Shown here piece by piece: positions 28,901 through 37,869 of a DNA stretch of 64,000 nt. The number at the start of each line of letters is the position of its first letter. The first letter of the stretch is position 1. The position numbers and the translations under genes are program-made. The notes beneath the pieces were generated by a model, which was given only the letters and a program-made list of their open reading frames with translations, did not search any database and was not told the DNA's origin. Source of the stretch: Herbaspirillum sp. (GTDB lineage: Bacteria; Pseudomonadota; Gammaproteobacteria; Burkholderiales; Burkholderiaceae_D); the NCBI RefSeq assembly GCF_017744395.1, contig NZ_JAGIBI010000002.1, positions 1 through 64,000 on the forward strand. The letters run 5' to 3'.

Positions 28901-30238
28901 ATGCAGCGAGAAAACAAGCACCTGGTTCAAATCGAGCCGAGCAGGTATCGGTACGCCATTTTTGCGTTGATCGTGCTGATCGCAATCGTGAACTACATCG
29001 ACCGCGGGGCGATTTCATATGCCGCGGGACAAATCACCACGCAGTACGGTTTTGATCGCCCAAGCTGGGGCGCGGTCCTGGGCTACTTCGGCTACGGCTA
29101 CATGTGCGGCGCCCTCTGCGGCGGCGCATTGGCGGATAAACTGGGCGCCAGGAAGGTCTGGATCATCGCTGGCATCGCGTGGTCCATCTTCGCCATCGCG
29201 ATGATCTGGGCCGGAGATATCGGCATCGCGGTATTTGGCGGTTCGGCCCTCACGGGATTCGCGACAGTACGTGTCTTGTTCGGGTTCGCCGAAGGCCCCG
29301 CCTATTCGATCATCAACAAGACAATGTCTGCCTGGGCCTCGCCGTCGGAGAGGGGTTTTGCGGTATCGATCGGGCTGTTGAGTACGCCGCTGGGCGCGCT
29401 GCTGACGGCCCCGGTCGCCGTAGGACTGCTGCTTTGGACCGACAGCTGGCGCACGATGTACGTGGTTCTTGGCTGCGCCGGCTTTATCCTGATCGCCATC
29501 TTTGCGCGCGTCTACACGAACCGGCCGGAGGAAAACAGCCGTGTGAATGCCGCCGAAGTGGAATTGATCCAGGCAGGCCGCCCCATTCAAACCAAGACAA
29601 ACGACGCCGGCGTCCCCTGGTGGAGCTTCTTCAAGAGCAAAACACTGGTCTGCAACACCATCGGCTACTTCGCCTTCGTCTACGTGAACTTCATGTTGCT
29701 GACGTGGACGCCCAAATACCTTGCCGACGAATTCCATTTCACCCTGTCGTCGCTTTGGTACGTCGGCATGATTCCATGGACCGGCGCATGCATTACAGTC
29801 CTGCTTGGCGGGCGACTCTCCGACTGGCTGTTCAAGAAAACAGGCAAGCTTGTGATTGCGCGCAGCTGGTTCGCGGCAGCAGCGTTGACCTGCACGACCT
29901 TATGCTTCCTTGCGGTTTCCCAGGCGCACAGCGTCTGGGCGGTCATTGCCTTGATGACGCTGGGCAATGCGCTGAACGCGCTTCCGAATTCTGTCTACTG
30001 GACGGTAGTGATTGATACCGCGCCGAGTCGGGTTGGCACCTTCAGCGGGTTTATGCACTTCATCGCCAACATTGCGGCAGTACTGGCCCCCACCCTGACC
30101 GGGATTCTCTCCGCGAAATACGGCTACTCCTCCATGTTCATCGCAACCGCCGTGGCCACGGCGATCGGTGTCGTCGCAATGCTGCAAGTACGTCCGGGAG
30201 TAGGCGCTGCAAATGCCTCGCTTGCGTTGAAGACTTGA
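28901..30238 (+). CDS. MFS transporter, anion:cation symporter (ACS) type
   Basis: A 445-residue inner-membrane permease with twelve predicted helices. The N-terminal helix with IVNYIDRGAISYA, the motif A loop ADKLGARKVW and FGFAEGPAYSIINKTMSAWASPSERG in the helix 4-5 region are typical of ACS-family importers of organic anions such as hexuronates, phthalate or tartrate. A strong AAGGAGG lies 4 bases before the ATG. It is divergent from the asparaginase operon with a shared palindromic operator, so it probably imports the asparaginase substrate or a precursor. The true substrate is unknown. Confidence 0.9.
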   Translation: MQRENKHLVQIEPSRYRYAIFALIVLIAIVNYIDRGAISYAAGQITTQYGFDRPSWGAVLGYFGYGYMCGALCGGALADKLGARKVWIIAGIAWSIFAIAMIWAGDIGIAVFGGSALTGFATVRVLFGFAEGPAYSIINKTMSAWASPSERGFAVSIGLLSTPLGALLTAPVAVGLLLWTDSWRTMYVVLGCAGFILIAIFARVYTNRPEENSRVNAAEVELIQAGRPIQTKTNDAGVPWWSFFKSKTLVCNTIGYFAFVYVNFMLLTWTPKYLADEFHFTLSSLWYVGMIPWTGACITVLLGGRLSDWLFKKTGKLVIARSWFAAAALTCTTLCFLAVSQAHSVWAVIALMTLGNALNALPNSVYWTVVIDTAPSRVGTFSGFMHFIANIAAVLAPTLTGILSAKYGYSSMFIATAVATAIGVVAMLQVRPGVGAANASLALKT

Positions 30239-30272
30239 TCCCCGGCCCTTTCGCCGGACGACAAAAGGATCA

Positions 30273-30299
30273 AAGCGCCATCCCGGGATGGCGCTTATT
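30273..30299. terminator. palindromic terminator with the right direct repeat
   Basis: AAGCGCCATCCC (30273-30284) and GGGATGGCGCTT (30285-30296) form a perfect 24-bp palindrome, followed by ATTTCTCC. It ends the MFS gene and overlaps the stop codon of the converging gene at 30295. Confidence 0.75.
30283..30299 (+). repeat. 17-bp direct repeat, right copy
   Basis: Identical to 27009-27025. It overlaps the last codons of the converging MFS gene (stop at 30295-30297). Confidence 0.85.
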
Positions 30300-31506
30300 T
30301 CTCCAACGGCCGCTGCCGCCACGCGACCAGCGCGCCCGCCAGCAGCGTCAGCGCCGAAAACACCAGCCCGCGTTGCAATCCCCCCGCGCCGTCGGCGATC
30401 CAGCCGACGATGGTGGGGCCGACGATCTGTCCCGCCGCGAAGATGATGGTGAAGGCGCTGATGCCGGCCGGCCAGTCGGCCTGCGGCAAGTTATGCCGCA
30501 CCATCGCCGTGGTGGAGGCCACCGCCGACAGGAAGCAGGCGCCGAACAGGATGCCCGATGCGAACACCGCCGTCGTCTCGCTGGTGAATGCCGGAATCAG
30601 CGTGGCCACGCACAGCAGCGTGTTGAGGATGGCCAGCGACTGACCACCACGGAAGCGGTCCAGCATGCGCGCCCAGATGCGCGACGAGGCGAAGGTGGCC
30701 ACGCCCAGCAGCGCGAAGAACAGCGTGATGCGCTGCGGCGCCATGCCTTGTTCCTTGAGCAGCGCGATGACGAAGGTCATGTAGCCGATATAGCCGAGTC
30801 CGAAAAACAGATACCCAACCAAACCGAAGAGCAAGCTGCGCGGCTTGAAGCTGCCGCGCGCCGATGCCTGCGCGGCGGGCGCCGGGATATGGCGCACCGG
30901 CAGCGACATGAATACGCTGGCCACCAGCGCCAGCGCGCCCAGCAGCAGCCAGGCCCATTGCCAGGGATGCGCCGCGCCATGTTCAACCGCGGCCTGCATG
31001 ACCGCCGGCACCGACAGCGCAGCTACGGCGATGCCGATGCCGGTACCGCCGTAATACAGCCCCAGCAGCAGTCCGGCGCGCGGCGCGTGCGACGCGGCCA
31101 GGCGGCTTACCAGCAAGCCGCCGGAGACGAAGATGAAGGCGCTGGTGATGCCGGTGGCCACACGCAGCAGCAGTTGCACCGCGGTGTCGGTGGTGAAGCC
31201 GGGGACGAAGCTCAGCAAGGCGGTGCCGAAGGCGCCGCCGACCAGCACGCGGTGCGCCTGGCAGCGGCGCATCAGCAGCGGCGTGACGAGCGCGCCCAGC
31301 AGGTAGCCCAGCGCGTTGCCGGTGTTCATGCCGCCGGCGATCATGTACGGCCAGCCGAGGTCGGCGCGCATCGGCGCCAGCAGCAGCGCATAGGAAAAGC
31401 GCGCCACGCCGAGGGCGACGAAGGTGCCCAGCGACAGGGCCAGCGCGGTCAGGATAGGATGGCGCAGGATGAAATCGTGCGGGGCGGGATCGGTGGTGGC
31501 GGACAT
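30295..31506 (-). CDS. YbfB/YjiJ family MFS transporter
   Basis: A 403-residue inner-membrane permease of the YbfB/YjiJ group of the major facilitator superfamily. Twelve helices are predicted. The opening LTALALSLGTFVALGVARFSYALLLAPMRADLGWPYMIAGGMNTGNALGYLLGAL is diagnostic, with the arginine-rich loop RRCQAHRV following. GGAGAGG precedes the ATG. It converges on the ACS-type transporter gene, and its stop codon lies within their shared palindromic terminator. The substrate is unknown. Confidence 0.88.
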   Translation of the reverse strand: MSATTDPAPHDFILRHPILTALALSLGTFVALGVARFSYALLLAPMRADLGWPYMIAGGMNTGNALGYLLGALVTPLLMRRCQAHRVLVGGAFGTALLSFVPGFTTDTAVQLLLRVATGITSAFIFVSGGLLVSRLAASHAPRAGLLLGLYYGGTGIGIAVAALSVPAVMQAAVEHGAAHPWQWAWLLLGALALVASVFMSLPVRHIPAPAAQASARGSFKPRSLLFGLVGYLFFGLGYIGYMTFVIALLKEQGMAPQRITLFFALLGVATFASSRIWARMLDRFRGGQSLAILNTLLCVATLIPAFTSETTAVFASGILFGACFLSAVASTTAMVRHNLPQADWPAGISAFTIIFAAGQIVGPTIVGWIADGAGGLQRGLVFSALTLLAGALVAWRQRPLEK

Positions 31507-31576
31507 GGGTAGGCCTCTCCGTAGCCTGGTCTCATTATCGTGTGCGCCAAGTGTAGCCCAGCGGGGCCGGCGCCGC

Positions 31577-32194
31577 TTATGCGGCCACGCTTTGGTCCCC
31601 GGCAGTGTCTTTCGCCACTACCTGCAGGCAGGCTTCCACCACGCGCGGATCAAGGCGCGTGCCGCTCAGGCGGCGGATCTCGTCGAGCGCCGCTTCCATG
31701 CCCAGCGATTTGCGGTAAGGGCGTTCGGCCGAGATCGATTCGACGATGTCGCACACCGTCAGGATGCGCGACTCCAGTGGAATCGACTTGGCCCTGACGC
31801 CGCGCGGATAGCCGCTGCCGTCCAGGTACTCGTGGTGGCACCAGACGATTTCGGCCAGGTTGAAGGGAAAACCGATCTTGCTGAGGATGTCGTAGCCGGT
31901 TTGCACATGCGTCTTGATCAGCGCGTATTCCTCGTCGGTGATGCGGCCGGGCTTGTTGAGCAGCGCCAGCGGTATGCTGGCCTTGCCGATGTCATGTACC
32001 AGCGCGGCCATGTGCAAGACGTCGATGCGTTCGCGCGGCAGGCCGAGATGTTCGGCGATCTTCACGCACAGCGTGGCGGTGCGGTCTTCGTGGCTCGGGG
32101 TATAGCCGTCGGTGAGCCGGTGCATGGCGACCAGCGCATCGACGATTTCCTGGTAGATCGGGTTCGGGGGTGGGTTTGAATCTGAGTCTGGCAT
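31577..32194 (-). CDS. HD-GYP domain protein, probable cyclic-di-GMP phosphodiesterase
   Basis: A 205-residue single-domain protein. It carries the metal-binding HD pair in HDIGK (67-71), a second His pair followed by DGSGYP (120-130, HHEYLDGSGYP) and the RILTVCDIVESISAERPYR helix, all hallmarks of HD-GYP hydrolases that open or linearise cyclic-di-GMP. There is no receiver or membrane domain, so any signal input must come from a partner. The start at 32194 has AAGGA 6 bases upstream. It is divergent from an MFS gene. Glycine in the GYP motif is present, so it is predicted active. Confidence 0.9.
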   Translation of the reverse strand: MPDSDSNPPPNPIYQEIVDALVAMHRLTDGYTPSHEDRTATLCVKIAEHLGLPRERIDVLHMAALVHDIGKASIPLALLNKPGRITDEEYALIKTHVQTGYDILSKIGFPFNLAEIVWCHHEYLDGSGYPRGVRAKSIPLESRILTVCDIVESISAERPYRKSLGMEAALDEIRRLSGTRLDPRVVEACLQVVAKDTAGDQSVAA

Positions 32195-32308
32195 GCGGTC
32201 CTTGCGGGTTCCTGCGACATTGCAGCGCGCGTTGCGCGGAAGCGGTTGCCCCGGATGTCGGATAATAGCGGCTGCAATTTCGAAGCAGTTTACCTTCACG
32301 ATGTTTCA

Positions 32309-33466
32309 ATGACAACCAAGCTTTCCATTTCGCGCGCGGGCCTGCCGGCGGCCCGCAAGCACCAGATCGCCATTTTGCTGTTCTTCCTGCTGCTGGGCAT
32401 GGTGTACGCCAGTTGGGCCGCGCGCATCCCCGCCATCCGCGACATCCTGCAGCTCGACGCCGCCACGCTGTCGCTGGTGCTGCTGTGCGGCGGCATCGGC
32501 GCGGTCGGTTCGTTCCCGCTGGCGGCCTGGCTGACGGGCCATTACGGCGCGCGCCACAGCACGTTGTATGCGGGGCTGGCGCTGCTGCTCTCATTGCCGT
32601 TGCTGGCGCTGGCGCCCGGCCTGTGGGCGCTGATGCTGGCCAGCGTGTTCTACGGCGCCGCCTCCAGTTGCTTCGACGTGGCCATCAACGCGCTGGGAGC
32701 GCAGGCCGAGCAGGAGGCGGGGCGTCCCATCATGTCGATGCTGCATGGCTGGTTCTGCGTGGGCACCTTCACCGGCGCGCTCGTGGCCAGCGGCGTGGCG
32801 GGGCTGGGCATCGCGCCGCTCTGGCATTTCCTGCTGGTGTCGGCGCTGTTCCTGGCGCCCTTGTGCATGGCCTACAACGCGCTGCCGGACGACCGCCCCG
32901 AGCACGATCCGCACCGCAAGATCTTCGCCATTCCGCACGGCCACCTGGTGGTGCTGGGCGTGATCGGTTTTTGCGGCGCCATCGTCGAGGGTTCGATCGC
33001 CGACTGGAGCGGGATCTACATGAAGGACCACATCCGCGCCAGCGACGGCGGCGCGCCGCTGGCCTACGCGGCCTTTGCCGGCATGATGCTGGTCATGCGC
33101 ATGGTGGGCGACCGCCTGAAGCAACGCTACAATGCGCGCCGCGTGGTGGCCGCCGGCACACTGGCCGCCGCGTTCGGCATGGGCATCGCGGTGCTGGCCG
33201 AGAGCATGGCGCCGGCCATCCTCGGATTCGCCATCGCCGGCGCCGGTGTGGCGGCGGTGTTCCCGTTCGTCTTCAGCGCCGCCGGCCGGCATGGCTCGAC
33301 CGCGCTGGCGGCGGTGGCTACGCTGGGCTACAGCGGCAGCCTGATCGGCCCGCCGGCGGTCGGTTTCCTGGCGCATGGCTGGGGCCTGCCTGCCGCGCTG
33401 GCGTTCATCGGCGTGCTGTGCCTGTCGATTGCCGTCTGCAGTAGCCGCGCACAGTGGTTGGAGTAG
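32309..33466 (+). CDS. MFS transporter (YbjJ-like)
   Basis: A 385-residue inner-membrane permease. Twelve helices are predicted; characteristic segments are MVYASWAARIPAIRDILQLDAATLSLVLLCGGIGA, FDVAINALGAQAEQEAGRPIMSMLHGWFCVGTFTGAL and GAIVEGSIADWSGIYMKDHI, which I associate with the YbjJ group of unknown substrate. The start at 32309 (MTTKLS) is the Met nearest the conserved part; no good ribosome site is visible. An alpha/beta hydrolase gene follows after 35 bases, probably in the same operon. Confidence 0.85.
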   Translation: MTTKLSISRAGLPAARKHQIAILLFFLLLGMVYASWAARIPAIRDILQLDAATLSLVLLCGGIGAVGSFPLAAWLTGHYGARHSTLYAGLALLLSLPLLALAPGLWALMLASVFYGAASSCFDVAINALGAQAEQEAGRPIMSMLHGWFCVGTFTGALVASGVAGLGIAPLWHFLLVSALFLAPLCMAYNALPDDRPEHDPHRKIFAIPHGHLVVLGVIGFCGAIVEGSIADWSGIYMKDHIRASDGGAPLAYAAFAGMMLVMRMVGDRLKQRYNARRVVAAGTLAAAFGMGIAVLAESMAPAILGFAIAGAGVAAVFPFVFSAAGRHGSTALAAVATLGYSGSLIGPPAVGFLAHGWGLPAALAFIGVLCLSIAVCSSRAQWLE

Positions 33467-33501
33467 AGCCTGTTATGGAAAAGAAAGATAAGGAAAACAT
33501 C

Positions 33502-34197
33502 ATGCGCAATCTGGTCCTGTTGCCGGGCTTCATGCTCAACCAGCACCTGTGGGACGACATGCACGGCGATCTTGCCACGCTGGGGGCGCTCACTTTCGGC
33601 GACCTCGGCCAGGACACCGGCATCAAGGCCATGGCCGACGCCGTGCTGCGCCAGGCGCCGGAAAAGTTCGTGCTGTTCGGTTTTTCGATGGGCGGCTTCG
33701 TGGCCCAGGCGATCGCGTTGAAAGCGCCGGAGCGCGTGCAGGGCCTGGCGCTGCTCAACACCTCGTCGCGTCCGCAGACCGCGCAGGAGTCGGCGGCCAC
33801 CAAGGCGCAACTGGAGATCGCCGAGCGCACGCCGTTCAAGGGACTGACGTCGCGGGCGCTGGCTTCGTCGCTGCATCCGGCGCGCAGCACCGACCGCGCG
33901 CTGCTCGACCGCCTGCAGGCGATGGCGTTGTCCAACGGCAAGGATGTGTTCCTGCGCCAGTTGCAGACGCTGCGCGACAGCAATGCCGAACAGCTCCGGC
34001 TGCTTGATTGCCCGGTGCTGATCGTCGCCAGCGACCAGGACAAGCTGCGCACGGTGGAAGAGTCGGAAGAGATGGCGCGGCAGATCGCCCAGGCGCGCTT
34101 TGAGGTCGTCGCCGATTGCGGCCACATGACGCCGATGGAAAAGCCGCGGGAATTGTTCGCCCTGATCGGCGACTGGATCGCGCAATCGGGGTTGTAA
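33502..34197 (+). CDS. alpha/beta hydrolase
   Basis: A 231-residue cytoplasmic alpha/beta-fold hydrolase. The nucleophile elbow is GFSMGGF (Ser about 65), the oxyanion segment LLPGFMLNQHLW is near the N-terminus, the acid lies in VLIVASDQDKLRT and the catalytic His in ADCGHMTPMEKP. Ancestors of this type include esterases and MhpC-like enzymes; the substrate is unknown. The start at 33502 (MRNLVLLPG) has AAGGA 7 bases upstream; a longer in-frame start at 33475 is possible. It follows the MFS gene closely. Confidence 0.87.
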   Translation: MRNLVLLPGFMLNQHLWDDMHGDLATLGALTFGDLGQDTGIKAMADAVLRQAPEKFVLFGFSMGGFVAQAIALKAPERVQGLALLNTSSRPQTAQESAATKAQLEIAERTPFKGLTSRALASSLHPARSTDRALLDRLQAMALSNGKDVFLRQLQTLRDSNAEQLRLLDCPVLIVASDQDKLRTVEESEEMARQIAQARFEVVADCGHMTPMEKPRELFALIGDWIAQSGL

Positions 34198-34220
34198 GAG
34201 CAAGGCCGGGGCAACGCGGG

Positions 34221-34266
34221 AAAACGAAAGGCAGCCGGATCATGTCCGGCTGCCTTTCGTTTTTTC
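34221..34266. terminator. bidirectional terminator
   Basis: A perfect 16-bp stem (34224-34239 with 34245-34260) has AAAA before it and TTTTTT after it, serving both the hydrolase gene on the plus strand and the small gene ending at 34287 on the minus strand. Confidence 0.9.
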
Positions 34267-34286
34267 AGGGAAGGGGACTAAGCTGA

Positions 34287-34493
34287 TCAGCTTTCGCCAG
34301 GTTCCTTGCCCGATGCGCCGGCTATCGCATGGCCGGTTGCCTTGCCCATTTCTTCCGGGTCGGTGAGGCTGTCATTGCTGGCGCGGCGGATTTCTTGGTC
34401 CTGGCGTATGGCGTTCGGGGCCTGTTCCTGAGGCTGGCGCGGCTTGTCGTGTTTGGGATGACGATCTTTTCTGGTTCTGAGAAAGCTGGTCAT
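34287..34493 (-). CDS. small hydrophilic protein of unknown function
   Basis: A 68-residue protein rich in K, R, D, P, Q and E with no hydrophobic segment and no recognised domain. The N-terminus reads MTSFLRTRKDRHPKHDKPRQ and the middle contains SLTDPEEMGKATGHAIAG. GAGGA lies about 4 bases before the ATG and an intrinsic terminator follows, which supports a real gene. It may be disordered. No function can be assigned. Confidence 0.55.
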   Translation of the reverse strand: MTSFLRTRKDRHPKHDKPRQPQEQAPNAIRQDQEIRRASNDSLTDPEEMGKATGHAIAGASGKEPGES

Positions 34494-34766
34494 GTTGTCC
34501 TCGCATCAAATCAAATGTTGGGCTTTCTTCCATCGCTGCGGATTGCCGTGCGCAAAATGAGGAAGCGAGGAAATACGACCGGCAGTGGGGGAAGAAGTGC
34601 CGGGCGTTACAAATTGGATAAAAAATAAAGAGATTGTCCGACGGAGAATTCGGACAGGATGGGCAGGCGTACGCAGGAGGGAGCGGCGGCGGGGCCTAAC
34701 CTTTGAGCCGGCGCCAGCCGGGGCGTTCCATCGCGAGGGATGCCCCGGTTGGCGGAGGGAGCCGTT

Positions 34767-35738
34767 TTACAGCGCCAGGCGCGCGCGGGCGGCCCGGTAT
34801 TCGGCCTCGAGGCGGTCGACCATCTCGGCCACCGAGGGAATGTCGTGCATCAGGCCCACGCCCTGGCCGGCGCCCCAGATGTCGCGCCAGGCCTTGGCCT
34901 TGCTGTTGCCGCCGGAGCCGAAGTTCATCTTGGTCTTGTCGGCTTCGGGCAGGTTGTCCGGATCGAGCCCGGCATTGAGGATGGACTTCTTCAGGTAGTT
35001 GCCGTGCACGCCGGTAAACAGGTTGGTGTAGACCACGTCGGCCGCGGTCGATTCGACGATGGCGTCGCGGTAAGCCTGGTCGATGTTGGATTCCTTGGTC
35101 GCCAGCCAGCGCGAGCCGATGTAGGCGAAGTCGGCGCCCATGGCCTGCGCGCCCAGCACGGCGTCGCCGGTGGCGATGGCGCCTGACAGCACCAGCGGCC
35201 CCTTGAACATCTTGCGTACTTCGCCCACCAGTGCGAACGGCGACAGCGGGCCGGCATGGCCGCCGGCGCCGGCCGCCACCAGGATCAGGCCGTCCACGCC
35301 GGCCTCCAGCGCCTTCTCGGCGTGACGGATCGAAATCACGTCGTGCAGCACGATGCCGCCGTAGCTGTGCACCGCATCCAGCATTTCCTTGGGCGGCGCG
35401 CGCAGGCTGGAGATGATGATCGGCACCTGGTGCTTCACGCACACCGCCACGTCTTGCGCCAGGCGATCGTTGGATTGGTGCACGATCTGGTTCACCGCGA
35501 TCGGGCCGACCTTGCGTTCCGGATGCTGCTGTTGCCATTCGGCCAGTTCGGCCTGCAACTGGGTCAGCCACACATCCAGCTGCTCGGCCGGGCGCGCGTT
35601 CAGGGCGGGGAAGGCGCCGACCAGCCCAGCCTTGCACTGGGCCGCCACCAGGGCCGGGCCGCTGGCGATGAACATGGGCGAGCAGATGATGGGCAGGCGC
35701 AGATCTTGCAAGGCTTTCGGGTAGGCGGGCTGGGGCAT
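34767..35738 (-). CDS. NAD(P)H-dependent flavin oxidoreductase, nitronate monooxygenase type
   Basis: A 323-residue FMN-binding TIM-barrel protein of the nitronate monooxygenase / 2-nitropropane dioxygenase family, which oxidises alkyl nitronates. The opening LPIICSPMFIASGPALVAAQCKAGLVG, the phosphate-binding VDGLILVAAGAGGHAG and LSGAIATGDAVLGAQAMGADFAYIGSRW are family features. The catalytic His of class I enzymes (here probably in GAGGHAGP) is present. GAGAG precedes the ATG. It is a single gene; the physiological substrate is uncertain. Confidence 0.9.
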   Translation of the reverse strand: MPQPAYPKALQDLRLPIICSPMFIASGPALVAAQCKAGLVGAFPALNARPAEQLDVWLTQLQAELAEWQQQHPERKVGPIAVNQIVHQSNDRLAQDVAVCVKHQVPIIISSLRAPPKEMLDAVHSYGGIVLHDVISIRHAEKALEAGVDGLILVAAGAGGHAGPLSPFALVGEVRKMFKGPLVLSGAIATGDAVLGAQAMGADFAYIGSRWLATKESNIDQAYRDAIVESTAADVVYTNLFTGVHGNYLKKSILNAGLDPDNLPEADKTKMNFGSGGNSKAKAWRDIWGAGQGVGLMHDIPSVAEMVDRLEAEYRAARARLAL

Positions 35739-36012
35739 GGCTGTCTCTCGGGTTGTCGTTATGGAAAGGTGCTGATCCTGATCTGATCCGGCGATTATAG
35801 GTGAAAAATATTACGATCGTGCTTTTTGTTGCAGGAACGGGATTTTCACCTGGAAATTGCTAAATAATTTTCAAGACCGGTCGGCTTGGTGTTATGTTTT
35901 TTTCGTACCTGCCGTAATGCGAACCATAGGGGCAGCTATGCTTCAAGCCGCGCCGGGGGCGGTTGCTGTTCGAAGCCGTAGTGGCAATTGCAAGACCTGT
36001 TGTGGGGAAATC

Positions 36013-36165
36013 ATGGAAACCTTCAAGTTCATCAATATCGCCATCGTTGCCGGATTGGGCGCCGGATTGGTTCTGTGCGCGGTGCTGCACCACCGTTTCC
36101 TGAAGAAAGCGGTCGCCACCGCCGACAAGCGTTATGTGCGCGGCTTGCGCCGATACCGCCAGTGA
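36013..36165 (+). CDS. small single-span membrane protein
   Basis: A 50-residue protein: a short N-terminus (METFKF), one hydrophobic helix of about 18 residues (INIAIVAGLGAGLVLCAVL) and a basic C-terminal tail rich in R and K, predicting a cytoplasmic C-terminus. GGGGAA lies about 5 bases before the ATG. No family is recognised. Longer in-frame readings from 35857 lack support. A terminator lies about 110 bases downstream. Confidence 0.45.
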   Translation: METFKFINIAIVAGLGAGLVLCAVLHHRFLKKAVATADKRYVRGLRRYRQ

Positions 36166-36273
36166 TCGTTTTCGGTTTTGGCCGATGCAGCGCGGCTTGC
36201 CCTTGCGGCTGGCCGTGGCGGCGCGCGCCCTGAAACGGCAGCGGTAAGCATGCCGTGCCGGAGCACTGCGCCA

Positions 36274-36308
36274 ATAAAAAACGCCGGGATATCCCGGCGT
36301 TTTTGTTT
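36274..36308. terminator. bidirectional terminator
   Basis: A self-complementary 20-base stem (36281-36300) with AAAAA before it and TTTTT after it. It ends the plus-strand small gene and the minus-strand HMG-CoA lyase gene (stop at 36333). Confidence 0.85.
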
Positions 36309-36332
36309 GATGCATCCATTGCGTATCAGACG

Positions 36333-37241
36333 CTAGGCGCTGCGCTTGGCCGCGATCGCGTTGCCGGCGCGGCTGACCGATTTGCGGCCCAGGTGCTGCG
36401 AAATGAACTGGCCGGCATCGACCACCGCATCGAGATCGACGCCGGTTTCGATGCCCAGTCCCCGCATCATGTACAGCACGTCTTCCGAGGCCACGTTGCC
36501 GGTCGCGCCCTTGGCGTAAGGGCAGCCGCCCAGGCCCGCCACCGAGGAATGGTAGATCGTGATGCCGGCCTGCAGGCTGGCGTAGATATTGGCCAGCGCT
36601 TGGCCGTAGGTGTCGTGGAAATGGCCGGACAGGCCTTCGATATGGAATTCGCGGATCGCCGTTTCCATCACCGGACGCACCTTGTCGGGCGTGGCCACGC
36701 CGATGGTGTCGGCGATGTCGATCTCGTCGCAGCCCAGTTCGCGGAAGCGGCGTACCACGTCGGCCACCGCATCCAGCGGCACCTCGCCCTGGTAGGGGCA
36801 GCCGAAGGCGCAACTGACGGCCGCGCGCAGGCGCTTGCGGTGCTGCTTGGCGGCGGCGGCGACTTCGCGGAAGCGTTCGATCGATTCGGCGATCGAGCAG
36901 TTGATGTTCTTCTGCGAGAACGCCTCGGACGCCGCGCCGAAGATCACCACCTCATCCACGCCGGCTTCCAGCGCCGCCTCGAAGCCCTTCATGTTGGGCA
37001 CCAGCGCCGAATACACCACGCCGAGCTTGCGCGTGATGCCGCGCATCACTTCGCCCGAGGTGGCCATCTGCGGCACCCACTTGGGCGAGACGAAGGAGGC
37101 CGCCTCGACGTTGGGGAAGCCGGCCGCGGTAAGCCGGTTCACCAGCTCGATCTTCACCTCGGCGGAGATGGTTTCCTTCTCGTTCTGCAGGCCGTCGCGC
37201 GGGCCGACTTCGACGATTTTGACTTTCTTGGGCAGGCTCAT
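36333..37241 (-). CDS. liuE: hydroxymethylglutaryl-CoA lyase
   Basis: The last step of leucine degradation: cleavage of HMG-CoA to acetoacetate and acetyl-CoA. The 302-residue TIM-barrel protein has the catalytic arginine segment VEVGPRDGLQNEKET, the metal-binding HFHDTYGQALANIYASLQAG and the redox-active cysteine loop GCPYAKGATGNVASEDV, all intact. AGGAG precedes the ATG. It is the distal gene of the minus-strand leucine cluster, 40 bases after ybaK, and has its own terminator downstream. Confidence 0.95.
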   Translation of the reverse strand: MSLPKKVKIVEVGPRDGLQNEKETISAEVKIELVNRLTAAGFPNVEAASFVSPKWVPQMATSGEVMRGITRKLGVVYSALVPNMKGFEAALEAGVDEVVIFGAASEAFSQKNINCSIAESIERFREVAAAAKQHRKRLRAAVSCAFGCPYQGEVPLDAVADVVRRFRELGCDEIDIADTIGVATPDKVRPVMETAIREFHIEGLSGHFHDTYGQALANIYASLQAGITIYHSSVAGLGGCPYAKGATGNVASEDVLYMMRGLGIETGVDLDAVVDAGQFISQHLGRKSVSRAGNAIAAKRSA

Positions 37242-37281
37242 GTTGCGTGTCTCCTCTTGTATGGCCGGCGATGCGGTGGCA

Positions 37282-37797
37282 TCAGGCGGCGTCGTGTACG
37301 GGGTCCAGCTTGACGTCGGCGACCATGCCGCCGGTCATCTTTTCCAACTGGGCGGCGGTCAGATTGAACACCGCGTGCGGATGGCCGGCCGCGGCCCAGA
37401 CGCTGGGGTATAGGAACAGGTCGCGGTCGATCAGCATCACCGGCTTGACCACATGGCCGACCGGGCATACGCCGCCGATCGCATAGCCGGTGCTGTCGCG
37501 CACGAACTTGGCATCGGCCTTGCCGAGGGCGCCCACCAGCGCGGTCACCTTGGTTTCGTCGACGCGGTTGCTGCCGCTGGCGATCACCAGCACCGGCGCA
37601 TCGTCGGTCACGCGGCGGAAGATGATCGACTTGGCGATTTCCGACACGCTGCAGCCCAGGCCGGCGGCGGCCTCGGCCGAGGTGCGGCCGGTTGCCGGCA
37701 GCATCACTACCGGCTTGTCATGGCCGAGCTGGGCCAGCAGGTCGGAGACGCGTTGGGCGGAAGAGGGCAGGGCGGTGTTATCGGCGGTCTGGGTCAT
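37282..37797 (-). CDS. YbaK/EbsC family aminoacyl-tRNA deacylase
   Basis: A 171-residue protein of the YbaK/ProX editing superfamily, which hydrolyses mischarged aminoacyl-tRNAs such as Cys-tRNA(Pro). Conserved parts are AEIAKSIIF-like SEIAKSIIFRRV, the lysine-bearing DAKFVRDSTGYAIGGVCPVGH and LDRDLFLYPSVWAAAGHPHAVFNL. It lies between an MBL-fold gene and HMG-CoA lyase on the same strand; a leucine-pathway role is not obvious, so it is probably a passenger in the operon. Confidence 0.9.
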   Translation of the reverse strand: MTQTADNTALPSSAQRVSDLLAQLGHDKPVVMLPATGRTSAEAAAGLGCSVSEIAKSIIFRRVTDDAPVLVIASGSNRVDETKVTALVGALGKADAKFVRDSTGYAIGGVCPVGHVVKPVMLIDRDLFLYPSVWAAAGHPHAVFNLTAAQLEKMTGGMVADVKLDPVHDAA

Positions 37798-37869
37798 GGC
37801 GTGGCAGGGAATGAAAACTGATCCGACATGATAGCAGCGGCGCGCATGTCCGTTTTGGCGGCCACCGGT

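Noticed and set aside
34713-34753. Long GC-rich hairpin after the nitronate-monooxygenase-like gene
   Set aside because: The stem is strong but lacks any T run in the direction of transcription, so I did not call it a terminator.
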